DNA of 48,473 bases from Verrucomicrobiota bacterium (GTDB taxonomy: Bacteria; Verrucomicrobiota; Verrucomicrobiia; Chthoniobacterales; Chthoniobacteraceae): contig VFJQ01000083.1 of the NCBI GenBank assembly GCA_009885995.1, positions 1 to 48,473 of the forward strand. Direction: 5' to 3'. A program made the position numbers and the translations under genes. This document shows positions 31,921 through 39,494 of this stretch, one piece after another (the first letter of the stretch is position 1; each line of letters starts with the position of its first letter). The notes under the pieces were generated by a model. That model made no database searches and was not told the DNA's origin. It worked only from the letters and a program-made list of their open reading frames with translations.

Positions 31921-33109
31921 GCCTGAAGATCGGCAGGAACATCGCGATGACGATGCCGCCGACGATCACGCCGAGCACGACGATGAGCAGCGGCTCGATG
32001 AGCGAAGTCAGCGCATTGAGGATGGCTTCAATTTCCTCGTCCCAGTAGTCAGCCATCTTCTCGAGCATCACGTCGATTTTGCCGGTCGATTCGCCGGCGC
32101 CGACCATGCGGACGAGCATCGGCGGGAAGATGGGCTGGCGGGCGAGGGCGTTGGTGAGATGATCGCCTTTCTCGACATCGCCTGCGACTTTCTTGATCGC
32201 CTCGGTCACCACGGAATTGCCCGAGGTGTCGCCGACGATGTCCATGACTTCGAGGATCGGCACACCCGAGCGGATGAGCTGCGCAAAGGTGCGCGCAAAG
32301 CGGGTCATGCAGATCTTATGCACGAGCGGGCCGAAGACCGGCAGTTTCAGCTTCCAGCGGTCCCAAAGCTTTCGGCCCGTCTCTGATTTCAAAAAAATCC
32401 GAATGCCGACGAAGACGCCGACCATGCCCGCGAGGAGCAAATACCAATAGGCCCGGATGAAGTCCGACATATCGAGCAGGAACTGCGTCGGTCCGGGAAG
32501 CTTCGCGCCGAAATCGGCGAAGATCTGCCCGAACACCGGAACCACCTGCACGATCAGAAAGGTGGTGATCGCAAACGCGATGGAAATGACGATCACCGGA
32601 TAGGTCATCGCGCCCTTGACCTTCTTGCGAAGCCGGGAAGAGGCTTCGAGGAAGCCAGCGAGCCGGTCCAGAATCTCCGAGAGCAACCCGCCGCTCTCGC
32701 CCGCCTTCACCATCGCTACGTAGAGTCGCGTGAAGATCCGCGGATGCTTCTGGATCGCTTCGTTGAACGTCTCGCCTTGCTGCACCAGCGCGCTGATTTC
32801 GCCGATGATCCGACGCAGACCGGATTGTTTTTTCGGATCCGATTGCTCGTAGAGCGCCGTCAACGCCGTGACGAGCGGAAGGCCGGCATCGACCATGGTC
32901 GCGAGTTGTCGTGTGAAGAGCACGAGGTCCGACTCGCTCACGTGCCCCCGCGGAGCGGACACCTTGCCGCCCGCTTTTTGCTGGATGGAGAGCACCATCA
33001 ACCCGCGAGCCATCAAAGTGTTGATCGCGTTTTCCTCGTTCAGCGCTTCCTGGATACCTGAAACGACTTTGCCTGAAGGGTCGCGGGCTTGGTATGCGTA
33101 AGTGAGCAT
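31892..33109 (-). CDS. Type II secretion / type IV pilus inner-membrane platform protein (GspF/PilC family)
   Basis: The start at 33109 (MLTYAYQARDPSGKVVSGI) gives 405 residues, the usual length of PilC/GspF. Two T2SSF domains are visible: FTRQLATMVDAGLPLVTALTALYEQ (about 70-190) and FARTFAQLIRSGVPILEVMDIV (about 270-395). Each is followed by the typical membrane helices (YPVIVISIAFAITTFLIVQVVPVF; LIEPLLIVVLGVIVGGIVIAMFLPIF). The protein forms the membrane platform on which the PilB/GspE and PilT ATPases act during pilus or pseudopilus assembly. It stands alone here without pilB, pilT or pilin genes, so it may serve a system encoded elsewhere. Confidence 0.95.
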   Translation of the reverse strand: MLTYAYQARDPSGKVVSGIQEALNEENAINTLMARGLMVLSIQQKAGGKVSAPRGHVSESDLVLFTRQLATMVDAGLPLVTALTALYEQSDPKKQSGLRRIIGEISALVQQGETFNEAIQKHPRIFTRLYVAMVKAGESGGLLSEILDRLAGFLEASSRLRKKVKGAMTYPVIVISIAFAITTFLIVQVVPVFGQIFADFGAKLPGPTQFLLDMSDFIRAYWYLLLAGMVGVFVGIRIFLKSETGRKLWDRWKLKLPVFGPLVHKICMTRFARTFAQLIRSGVPILEVMDIVGDTSGNSVVTEAIKKVAGDVEKGDHLTNALARQPIFPPMLVRMVGAGESTGKIDVMLEKMADYWDEEIEAILNALTSLIEPLLIVVLGVIVGGIVIAMFLPIFRLSDVVSGQG

Positions 33110-33213
33110 GGTGGTGGTCAGAGAAAAGCAGTCGTGGTGCCAGTGCGCCAGCCCGAACCTCGCACTTGCGCGTGCCGCCGGGTGCATCTACGTGTGCGCT
33201 CCTTCCGCCGCAC

Positions 33214-33288
33214 GGGTTGGTAGCTCAATGGTAGAGCAGCGCCCTTTTAAGGCGTTGGTTGCGGGTTCGAGTCCCGCCCAACCCACCA
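33214..33288 (+). tRNA. tRNA-Lys (anticodon TTT), CCA encoded
   Basis: The acceptor stem GGGTTGG (33214-33220) pairs with CCAACCC (33278-33284). The anticodon arm GCGCC-CTTTTAA-GGCGT gives TTT, the T-arm is GCGGG-TTCGAGT-CCCGC, the discriminator is A and CCA is encoded at 33286-33288. A phage-terminase-like gene begins 150 bases downstream, so the tRNA is a possible historical integration point, but no duplicated tRNA 3' end was found. Confidence 0.96.
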
Positions 33289-33437
33289 CTCGAAAGCACT
33301 CTGGAAGGCGCATGAATACAGGGGTTCGGAGGCGATGAAGAGTTAAAACGCAGTGCGCAACGATGCGCGCCGAAACGCACGAAAACGCACTCTATTTGGC
33401 AAGTATTCGGCAAGTGACGCGAGGTGCTCTTTTTTAA

Positions 33438-34010
33438 GTGAGTTTGAGCAAAGTGCCGCTCCAACGCATTGCGAGACAGCTTACGTGCAACGATTCATGC
33501 AGCGTGAACGCGAGTCCTCAAAACGCCACTCCGAGCAACGCAACGCAACGCGGCAACGCGCGCGCGCGCCCGAACAAGAAGCGACCAAGTATCTGCCGGT
33601 GGAGTGGCACCTACCTGCGGGTCCTGGCCGAGACTGGGCAGAAGGTGAAGGCCGCACAGATCGCCAGCGTCGAACGTTCAACGGTGTGGCGTCGGCGCAC
33701 TCAGGACGCTGAGTTTGCGCGGCGTGAGAATGAGGCGCTCGAAATCGCGCGTGACGCTTACCAGAGCGAGGCCATCCGGCGGGCGGTCGAGGGGACCGTT
33801 GACGAGCACTTCGACCGCGACGGGAAGATCGTGAGCCGCAAGCGGACCTATAGCGACACCATCCTGCTTCGGCTGCTAGGTCGGCTCGACCCAACGTGGC
33901 GTGAGAAGCAGCAGATCGAGATCCGGGACGGCGCGCACGCGACCCGTGCGGAACGGCTGGCTGCGCTCGAAGCGGAGCGCGCGCGCATCGCGGCGCACAG
34001 CCGTTCGTGA
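33438..34010 (+). CDS. Phage terminase small-subunit-like HTH protein (copy A)
   Basis: The frame is 190 residues long with a GTG start; the first ~55 residues are low-quality, so a later start such as GTG 33504 is possible. The conserved part runs from TYLRVLAETGQKVKAAQIASV (a helix-turn-helix candidate) through AYQSEAIRRAVEGTVDEHFDRDGKIV and YSDTILLRLLGRLDPTWREK. The IRRAVEG and YSDT-LL-LL blocks are typical of phage small terminases, which recognise packaging-site DNA. Over 102 ungapped residues it is about half identical (52 matches by hand) to the protein at 43258-43758. No large terminase, portal or capsid gene is nearby, so it is an orphan, possibly domesticated, DNA-binding protein. 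A long perfect palindrome lies 114 bases downstream. Confidence 0.75.
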   Translation: MSLSKVPLQRIARQLTCNDSCSVNASPQNATPSNATQRGNARARPNKKRPSICRWSGTYLRVLAETGQKVKAAQIASVERSTVWRRRTQDAEFARRENEALEIARDAYQSEAIRRAVEGTVDEHFDRDGKIVSRKRTYSDTILLRLLGRLDPTWREKQQIEIRDGAHATRAERLAALEAERARIAAHSRS

Positions 34011-34123
34011 GCCGAAACCTGGCCCCTAGCCGCCCCGCCACGGGCTTTCGTTGGTCGCGACCGGCTCGAAATCGGCGACCAGGGCGATGCGTTTCGCGGC
34101 GCGCTACTCTGTTGGAAGGCCGT

Positions 34124-34143
34124 TTGTCCGACGCGTCGGACAA
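34124..34143. promoter_or_regulatory. Perfect 20-bp palindrome downstream of copy A
   Basis: TTGTCCGACGCGTCGGACAA is its own reverse complement. It lies 114 bases after the terminase-like gene and just upstream of the small frame at 34149. A related 20-mer (15 of 20 positions equal) follows the paralogous gene at 43761-43780. It could be an operator or recognition site for these HTH proteins; this is inference from position and symmetry only. Confidence 0.5.
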
Positions 34144-34148
34144 GCCCC

Positions 34149-34364
34149 GTGAGCGCGAACGGCTGGCTGAAAACCGCCGACACGGTGGCGCCGGCACGGA
34201 TCGAACCGGAGCTAGTCGAGGGCTACACGCGCGCCGAGATCGCCGAGATCGCCGACAATCCCGAGCTATGGGGCGGGCTTTACGGCAAGGTCGAGGATAG
34301 GTTGACCAAGGAGCCTGTGCCGTGGCGCTCGACCGTCTTGCAGCGGCGGATGAACGTTCATTGA
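34149..34364 (+). CDS. Possible small acidic hypothetical protein
   Basis: The 71-residue frame has a GTG start. Its middle part, ARIEPELVEGYTRAEIAEIADNPELWGGLYGKVEDRL, has protein-like composition, and it ends MNVH. It begins 6 bases after the 20-bp palindrome and follows the terminase-like gene on the same strand, so it may belong with it. No homologue is recognised and coding status is uncertain. The remaining sequence between 34011 and 34423 shows no other gene. Confidence 0.35.
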   Translation: MSANGWLKTADTVAPARIEPELVEGYTRAEIAEIADNPELWGGLYGKVEDRLTKEPVPWRSTVLQRRMNVH

Positions 34365-34423
34365 AAAGGTGAGTGGTGAAAGGTTGGCGGAGGCGGGACG
34401 CGTGGCGTCCCGCCTCCGCGGTT

Positions 34424-35818
34424 TCAGTCTTCGGCGCGGTCGCCGGCTGGGCACATCTTCACGAGCTTCGGGTCGAACTGGCCGAGGACTTCGACCAGGT
34501 CGGTCTGCGCGGCCATCACGGCGTGGATGTCCTTATAGACACCCGGCACTTCATCGAGGCCGGCGGAGAGCAGCTCGACGCCGCGCTCCGCGAGCAGCCT
34601 TTTGGTCGCGCTCCAGGTGAAGGACTGCATCGCCTTGGTGCGGCTCATCACGCGGCCCGCGCCGTGCGACGCGCTGGTGAGCGACTCGGGCGAACCCTTG
34701 CCGCGCACGACGTAGCCGGGCGACGCCATCGAGCCCGGGATGATTCCGAGCACGCCGGCGCCCGCGGGCGTCGCGCCCTTGCGATGCACGATAACTTCGC
34801 GCTCTTCGCCGTTCACAACGTGCGTTTCTTTCCACGCGAAGTTGTGATGGTTCTCGATGTCGAGGATCACATGCGCGCCGAGCTTTTTGGCGATGTGCTT
34901 GTGGATGAGGGCGTGGTTCGCCGCGGCGTAGCGGCCCATCAAGTTCATCGCGGCCCAGTATTCCTGGCCGTCGGCGTCGTCGAGCGAGAGCCACGCGAGG
35001 TGCTTGAGTTCCTTCGGCAAGTGCTCGTGGCGGGCCATCGCGCGCTTGCTGTAGAAATCGCACACCTGTGCGCCTGTGCCACGCGAACCCGAGTGCGTGA
35101 GCAGCGCGAGGTATTCGCCCGGCTCAAGGCCGAGATCGTTTTCCTCGACTGTGAACGCACCGAACTCGACGAAGTGGTTGCCGCTGCCGCTCGTGCCGAG
35201 CTGCGACCACGCCTTGTCGCGCAGTCGATTCGTCACGGGCGAAACGCTCCAATCTTCATCCATCACGTCGTGCTCGCGGCGCTGCTTGAACTCGCAGCCC
35301 ATGCCGAAGCGCGTCTCGCTCTCGATGAGGCTCGCGAGGCGGTCGCGCTGGCCTGCGAGGGTGTTCGCCTTGCGATCATAGACGGTCAGCTTCATGCGGC
35401 ACGCGATGTCCACGCCGACGGCGTAAGGAATCACCGCGTTATCCGTCGCCAGCACGCCGCCGATCGGCAGACCGTAGCCCACGTGAGCGTCCGGCATGAG
35501 CGCGCCCGCCACCGCAACCGGCAGCGCACACGCATTTGCCATCTGCTTCACCGCCTCGGCTTCGAGGCCCTCGCCCCACTGACGCCACGGCGCGAGTTGC
35601 GCGCGCGGCGTGAAAGCCGGGCGATAGATCGCGCGAGCCAGCGGCACCCGCAGTTCATCGGCGAAGAATGCCGGCGGATTGGCGACGACGTTGAAAATCT
35701 CGCCCTCCAGCAGCGCGCCGTCATTGCCCTGGGCGATGAAGTTCTGAATGAACTCGTGCGCGAGCTTGATCGGCTCGCCGACAGGCACGCCGAGGCGGAT
35801 GAGGTCTTTGGTGTTCAT
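34424..35818 (-). CDS. rtcB: RNA 3'-phosphate/5'-hydroxyl ligase RtcB
   Basis: The start at 35818 (MNTKDLIRLGVPVGEPIKLA) gives 464 residues. RtcB signatures in order are MPDAHVGYGLPIGGVLAT (about 108-125), GVDIACRMKLTVY with Cys140, LGTSGSGNHFVEFG, LLTHSGSRGTG, HRKGATPAGAG, IPGSMASPGYVVRGKG and TSASHGAGRVMSR. His385 in the last motif corresponds to the guanylylated histidine. Metal ligands Asp110, Cys140, His215 and His242 are present. RtcB joins RNA 2',3'-cyclic-phosphate (or 3'-phosphate) ends to 5'-OH ends with GTP and Mn2+, for RNA repair or tRNA splicing. A YcgL-type nucleotidyltransferase lies 2 kb upstream on the same strand, separated by a gene on the opposite strand. No archease gene is seen. 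Confidence 0.95.
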   Translation of the reverse strand: MNTKDLIRLGVPVGEPIKLAHEFIQNFIAQGNDGALLEGEIFNVVANPPAFFADELRVPLARAIYRPAFTPRAQLAPWRQWGEGLEAEAVKQMANACALPVAVAGALMPDAHVGYGLPIGGVLATDNAVIPYAVGVDIACRMKLTVYDRKANTLAGQRDRLASLIESETRFGMGCEFKQRREHDVMDEDWSVSPVTNRLRDKAWSQLGTSGSGNHFVEFGAFTVEENDLGLEPGEYLALLTHSGSRGTGAQVCDFYSKRAMARHEHLPKELKHLAWLSLDDADGQEYWAAMNLMGRYAAANHALIHKHIAKKLGAHVILDIENHHNFAWKETHVVNGEEREVIVHRKGATPAGAGVLGIIPGSMASPGYVVRGKGSPESLTSASHGAGRVMSRTKAMQSFTWSATKRLLAERGVELLSAGLDEVPGVYKDIHAVMAAQTDLVEVLGQFDPKLVKMCPAGDRAED

Positions 35819-36021
35819 GGTTGTGGTTCGGTTGAAATGGTAGGGCGCAGCGTGCGGACACACTCCGAGTGCGCAGCGGTGTTTGTTCTTTTCTGTTGTA
35901 TCAAGAGTGACTACGCCGACGCCCTGCGGAGGCCGTCACATGGTAGTCACGCAAGCGGCACGAGCTTTTTACAATCGCCGCCTTCCATCAATCGCGGGCG
36001 CATTGGAAGACTCGCGGCCCG

Positions 36022-37674
36022 ATGAAACCCAACATCCTATCCACCACCATTGGAGCCTTTATCCTCGCTGCCGCGGCTATGCTGCCGGCCTCGGCCAAGT
36101 CTCCGCACTCCATTTCCATCGCGCCGATCAGCTCGGTCGCGGCGGGATCCTTCCTCACCAGCGCTTCCGAGATCGGCGCGCACGATCCAGGCACGCAGCG
36201 ACTCTTCGTCGTGAACGCGCAGGCCGCGCAGATCGACGTGATCGACATCGCCAATCCCGCCGCACCCGTGCTGCGCAACGATCTTTCCATCGACGTGACG
36301 CCCTACGGCCCGGTGGCGAACAGCGTTGCCGTGCGCGATGGGCTGATCGCCGTGGCCATCGAGGCCGCCGACAAGACCCAGCCGGGCAAGGTCGTCTTCT
36401 TCAACACCAGCCTGCAATTCATCTCCGTCGTGGACGTGGGTGCGCAGCCCGACATGCTCACCTTCACGCCGAATGGCCGCTATGTTCTCGTCGCAAATGA
36501 GGGCGAGCCGAGCCCCGATTACACCGTGGACCCGGAAGGCTCCGTGAGCATCATCGACCTCTCTGCCGGCGCGGCCGCGGCGACGGTGCAGACGGCGGGC
36601 TTCACCGCGTTCAACGGGGCGAGCCGCGCGGACCTCTTCAACGGCACGGGCGCGGGCCCGAAGCCGGCGGTCCGTATCTTTGGGCCGGACGCCACCGTGG
36701 CGCAGGACATCGAGCCGGAATACATCACAGTCTCGCACGACTCGAAGACGGCATGGGTGACGCTCCAGGAAAACAACGCGCTCGCCATTATCGACATCGG
36801 CTCGGCGACGGTGACTTCGATTAACGGCCTCGGTGTCAAAGACCACAGCCTCGCCAGCAACGGCTTCGGCTCGAGCAATGCGCTCGACGCGAGCGACCGC
36901 GACGGCATTCCCGTGGCGAACGCCGGTCGCATCAACATCCGCAACTGGCCGGTCCAGGGCTTCTTCCTTCCCGATGGCATCGCGTCGTTCAAAGTCGGCA
37001 ACGAGACTTATCTCGTGCTGGCAAACGAAGGCGACACGCGCGACTGGCCCGGATACTCCGAGGAGACGCGCATCGGCAGCATGGCGCTCGATCCGGCGGT
37101 CTTCCCGCCAGCCGTGGCGACAGACCTCAAGAAGACCTCAAATCTCGGCCGACTCAAGGCCACGAAGGCGCAGGGCGACACCGCCGGCAACAATATCTAC
37201 AAAGAGATCTACACCGTCGGCGCGCGTTCCTTTTCCATTCGCTCGACGACGGGCGCGCTGGTCTGGGACAGCGGCGATCAGCTCGAGCGAATCACCGCCG
37301 CGCAGAACCCCGCGTTCTTCAACTCGAACCACGAGATCAACAAATTCGACGACCGCAGCGACGACAAAGGGCCGGAGCCCGAAGGCGTCGCGGTCGGCAA
37401 GGCGTTTGGCCGCACGTATGCCTTCGTCGGCCTGGAGCGGATCGGCGGCGTGATGGTCTATGACGTGACCACGCCGACGACGCCGGAATTCGTGCAATAC
37501 GCGAACAACCGTGACTTCACGCAGCCGACGAACACGCCCGCCGCGGGCGACCTCGGCCCCGAGGGGCTGCTCTTCATCGCCGAGGAAATCAGTCCGAACG
37601 GCAAACCACTGCTGGTCGTGTCGAACGAAGTGAGCGGGACGACGACGATCTACGAGATCAGCAAGGTGAAGTAA
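36022..37674 (+). CDS. Secreted choice-of-anchor I family protein
   Basis: The 550-residue protein has a signal peptide (MKPNILSTTIGAFILAAAAMLPASA). A beta-propeller-like domain follows, with the characteristic motifs of the choice-of-anchor I family: TQRLFVVNAQAAQIDVIDI, NSVAVRDGLIAVAIEA, PDMLTFTPNGRYVLVANEGEP, DIEPEYITVSHDSKTAWVTLQ ENNALAIIDI, LPDGIASFK, YLVLANEGDTRDW, DDRSDDKGPEPEGVAVGK and GPEGLLFIAEE. Members normally carry one of several C-terminal sorting signals. Here the protein ends right after TTIYEISKVK, so it is probably released or periplasmic. The gene ends with a strong intrinsic terminator (37697-37735) and reads divergently from rtcB. Confidence 0.9.
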   Translation: MKPNILSTTIGAFILAAAAMLPASAKSPHSISIAPISSVAAGSFLTSASEIGAHDPGTQRLFVVNAQAAQIDVIDIANPAAPVLRNDLSIDVTPYGPVANSVAVRDGLIAVAIEAADKTQPGKVVFFNTSLQFISVVDVGAQPDMLTFTPNGRYVLVANEGEPSPDYTVDPEGSVSIIDLSAGAAAATVQTAGFTAFNGASRADLFNGTGAGPKPAVRIFGPDATVAQDIEPEYITVSHDSKTAWVTLQENNALAIIDIGSATVTSINGLGVKDHSLASNGFGSSNALDASDRDGIPVANAGRINIRNWPVQGFFLPDGIASFKVGNETYLVLANEGDTRDWPGYSEETRIGSMALDPAVFPPAVATDLKKTSNLGRLKATKAQGDTAGNNIYKEIYTVGARSFSIRSTTGALVWDSGDQLERITAAQNPAFFNSNHEINKFDDRSDDKGPEPEGVAVGKAFGRTYAFVGLERIGGVMVYDVTTPTTPEFVQYANNRDFTQPTNTPAAGDLGPEGLLFIAEEISPNGKPLLVVSNEVSGTTTIYEISKVK

Positions 37675-37696
37675 GCCGGCACTCCGATCGGTTGGT

Positions 37697-37735
37697 AAAA
37701 AGGCCGGGCGCTCTCGCGAGTGCCCGGCCTTTCCG
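37697..37735 (+). terminator. Strong intrinsic terminator of the choice-of-anchor I gene
   Basis: AAAGGCCGGGC pairs perfectly with GCCCGGCCTTT (11 bp; 14 bp if the inner G-T and following pairs are counted), and the loop region is CTCGCGAG-rich. A-rich and T-rich flanks occur on both sides, so it could work in both directions. It lies 22 bases after the stop codon at 37674. Confidence 0.85.
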
Positions 37736-37791
37736 TTGTTCCCGACTCGCAGGGCACCCTCCACAGCAGACACCATTTCGCTCGTCGGGTA

Positions 37792-37825
37792 TTTCCCAGT
37801 GCAACTCGGGAACGAGATGAAATTG
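37792..37825. repeat. Second copy of the TCCCAAGTGCAACTTGGGA-type repeat
   Basis: TCCCAGTGCAACTCGGGAAC, followed by GAGATGAAAT, aligns with 8207-8236 with one gap and a few substitutions. It retains the GCAAC core and the flanking GAG. It is non-coding and lies between the terminator and the YcgL-type gene. Confidence 0.6.
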
Positions 37826-37880
37826 CCCCGCATCACCCCGGCGGAGACGAATCCCCGCCGAGGCTTTGCTTTTCCTCCTC

Positions 37881-38657
37881 TCAAGCTGCGAGCGCGTAGC
37901 GGCGGAAGAAGCCGTTCAGCTCCTCCACTTCGCCGGCGGCATCGTCTGGCTCGTTGAGCGCCTCGAGCCTCGGCAGTTCGGCCTCGATGAAACGCGAGAG
38001 CGCTTCGACCGGCGGTGCGACAGCGAGTTCTTCGCCGGCCTGCTTGCGCGCGACGAGTTCGGCGAGCGCGGCGCGCACGTCGGCTTCGTCGAGCACGCCC
38101 TCCACGAGTTGCGCGAAGAGCATCGGCACCTGGCCGAGCTGGCGCTCGATCCAGCGGCACGCGAGCAGCGGACGGAAGACGTAGAGATACTTCTTCAGGC
38201 TCACTTCCTCGCGACCGCGCAGGTAATCGCGCCAGTTGCCGAAGGCCATGTGCAGGTAGTGCGCGAAGCAGCGCCGCGGCGAATAGAACTCCGTCGCGAG
38301 CGCGCCGAACTCGGCGGCGAAGACCGGATCGTGACGATACACGACCGGCGACTTCAGCCATTCGAGCAGCGGCGGGTTGCTCTTGCGAAGCAGGCGCAGC
38401 GCCTTGCGCAGTTCCCAGCCGCTCACGTCGAGATCGTCGGCGATCGGCTGTTCGATGACGTCGCGCCGGTCCTCGACCGAGAGATACCAGTCGCGCCGGT
38501 GGACGTAGAGGAAGCGCACATCGTAGTCACTGTCGCGCGAGGCGAAGCCCCACGCACGGCTGCCGCTCTCGCACGCGAAAAGCACGCGCACGTTCCGCTC
38601 GGCCTCGACCTGAGCGAGCGCGTGGCGGACGCGCTGGAAGACTTCGTTCCCGTGCAT
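37881..38657 (-). CDS. YcgL-type predicted nucleotidyltransferase (COG3541)
   Basis: The 258-residue protein carries the minimal nucleotidyltransferase (Pol-beta superfamily) motif FACESGSRAWGFASRDSDYDVRFLYV (residues 28-53), in which Asp44 and Asp46 are the likely metal ligands. It continues with WELRKALRLLRKSNPPLLEWLKSP, FAHYLHMAFGNWRDYL, VSLKKYLYVFRPLLACRWIE and a C-terminal helical part. The family is often encoded beside rtcB in bacteria (from memory), and here it lies on the same strand 2 kb upstream of rtcB. A role in RNA-end processing or protection is therefore plausible but unproven. Unlike most genes here it has an excellent ribosome-binding site, suggesting high translation. Confidence 0.88.
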   Translation of the reverse strand: MHGNEVFQRVRHALAQVEAERNVRVLFACESGSRAWGFASRDSDYDVRFLYVHRRDWYLSVEDRRDVIEQPIADDLDVSGWELRKALRLLRKSNPPLLEWLKSPVVYRHDPVFAAEFGALATEFYSPRRCFAHYLHMAFGNWRDYLRGREEVSLKKYLYVFRPLLACRWIERQLGQVPMLFAQLVEGVLDEADVRAALAELVARKQAGEELAVAPPVEALSRFIEAELPRLEALNEPDDAAGEVEELNGFFRRYALAA

Positions 38658-38660
38658 GGG

Positions 38661-38670
38661 AACCTCCTTT
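38661..38670 (-). promoter_or_regulatory. Strong Shine-Dalgarno site of the YcgL-type gene
   Basis: On the minus strand AAAGGAGGTT lies 3 bases before the ATG (the AGGAGG core is 5 bases before it), complementary to the 16S 3' end CCTCCTTT seen at 1080-1087. Most other genes in the window lack such a site. It fixes the start at 38657. Confidence 0.8.
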
Positions 38671-38715
38671 CAATGTTTGTGGATTGGTTATGGGCCTTCA
38701 ACGAGGGGAGTTGCA

Positions 38716-39474
38716 TTAGCGGAAGTCGTGAGACGCTGGCGCCATGAGGTCGCCGAACGCCAAGGCGGCAACCCGCATGGCCTTCACGTGAATCACGTTC
38801 TCGACGTTTTGAACGGTGCCCTCGATCGCAAGAAACGATTCCTCGCCGATGGTGAGCCGACATTGCTGGTAAAGCTGTGGGGGCACGATCGCATTCGCCA
38901 CGCCGGTTTCGTCCTCGACACTCACAAACACGAAGCCTTTCGCCGTGCCTGGGCGCTGGCGGCAGATCACCATGCCTCCGATTGTCACGAGGTCGCCATT
39001 CTTCGCGGCGTCCAAGTCCGCCGCGCGCCAAAGATGCGGCACCTTCTCGCGGAGCAGGCCCATCGGGTGTGGACCTGTTGTGAGTGTCGTTCCCGAGTAG
39101 TCAGCATTTAGACGCTCGACCGCACCCATCGCTTCAAGCGGCACTGGCGCACTCGAATCGACCCCGGCAAACAGGTCCGCGCTGTCGCGCTCCACTTCCA
39201 CTTTCCATTGTGCATCGCGGCGATGCTCGGCGAGCCCGTTTAACGCGCCGATCTTCGCGAGCGCACGCAATGAGGCTTTCGGCAAAGCGGTGCGAAGCTG
39301 AAACTCGGCGAGTGACGCGAACGGACGGCGCACACGCTCCGCGACGATACGCGCGCCGTCCGCGTGCGTCAGACCGCGCACGTAGCACAGGCCAAGACGA
39401 AGCGAACCGTCAGCGCCGACGACGCAAAGCCAATCACTCTCCGCCACGGCCATGGCCAGGTGGGACCTGGCCAT
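38716..39474 (-). pseudogene. dnaE2: 3' remnant of error-prone DNA polymerase DnaE2
   Basis: About 243 residues match the C-terminal end of DnaE2: ESDWLCVVGADGSLRLGLCYVRGL, ERVRRPFASLAEFQLRTALPKASLRALAKIGALNGL, HRRDAQWKVE, LNADYSGTTLTTGPHPMGLLRE, NGDLVTIGGMVICRQRPGTAKGFVFVSVEDETG and the final ALAFGDLMAPASHDFR. A full protein has over 1000 residues; PHP, palm and finger domains are all absent. What remains is the end of the helix-hairpin-helix region plus the OB-fold domain. The frame begins inside a 13-bp inverted repeat, just after the helicase gene, so a deletion or rearrangement removed the 5' part. imuA/imuB partners are not seen. Confidence 0.88.
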
Positions 39475-39477
39475 GGC
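39449..39477. repeat. Perfect 13-bp inverted repeat at the dnaE2 breakpoint
   Basis: GCCATGGCCAGGT and ACCTGGCCATGGC flank a GGG loop. The hairpin lies exactly between the end of the helicase gene (stop at 39495) and the first recognisable dnaE2 codons (about 39440). It could have promoted the deletion, or it could act as a transcription stop without a T-tract. Confidence 0.75.
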
Positions 39478-39494
39478 GTTGTCGCGCCGGTGGC

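Noticed and set aside
33225..33464. Minus-strand frame overlapping tRNA-Lys
   Set aside because: Overlaps the tRNA and yields the type of spurious translation commonly predicted over tRNA genes (GGLGGTRTRNQ).
33214..33480. Phage attachment site at the tRNA-Lys 3' end
   Set aside because: No duplicated tRNA 3' segment and no integrase gene were found in the window.
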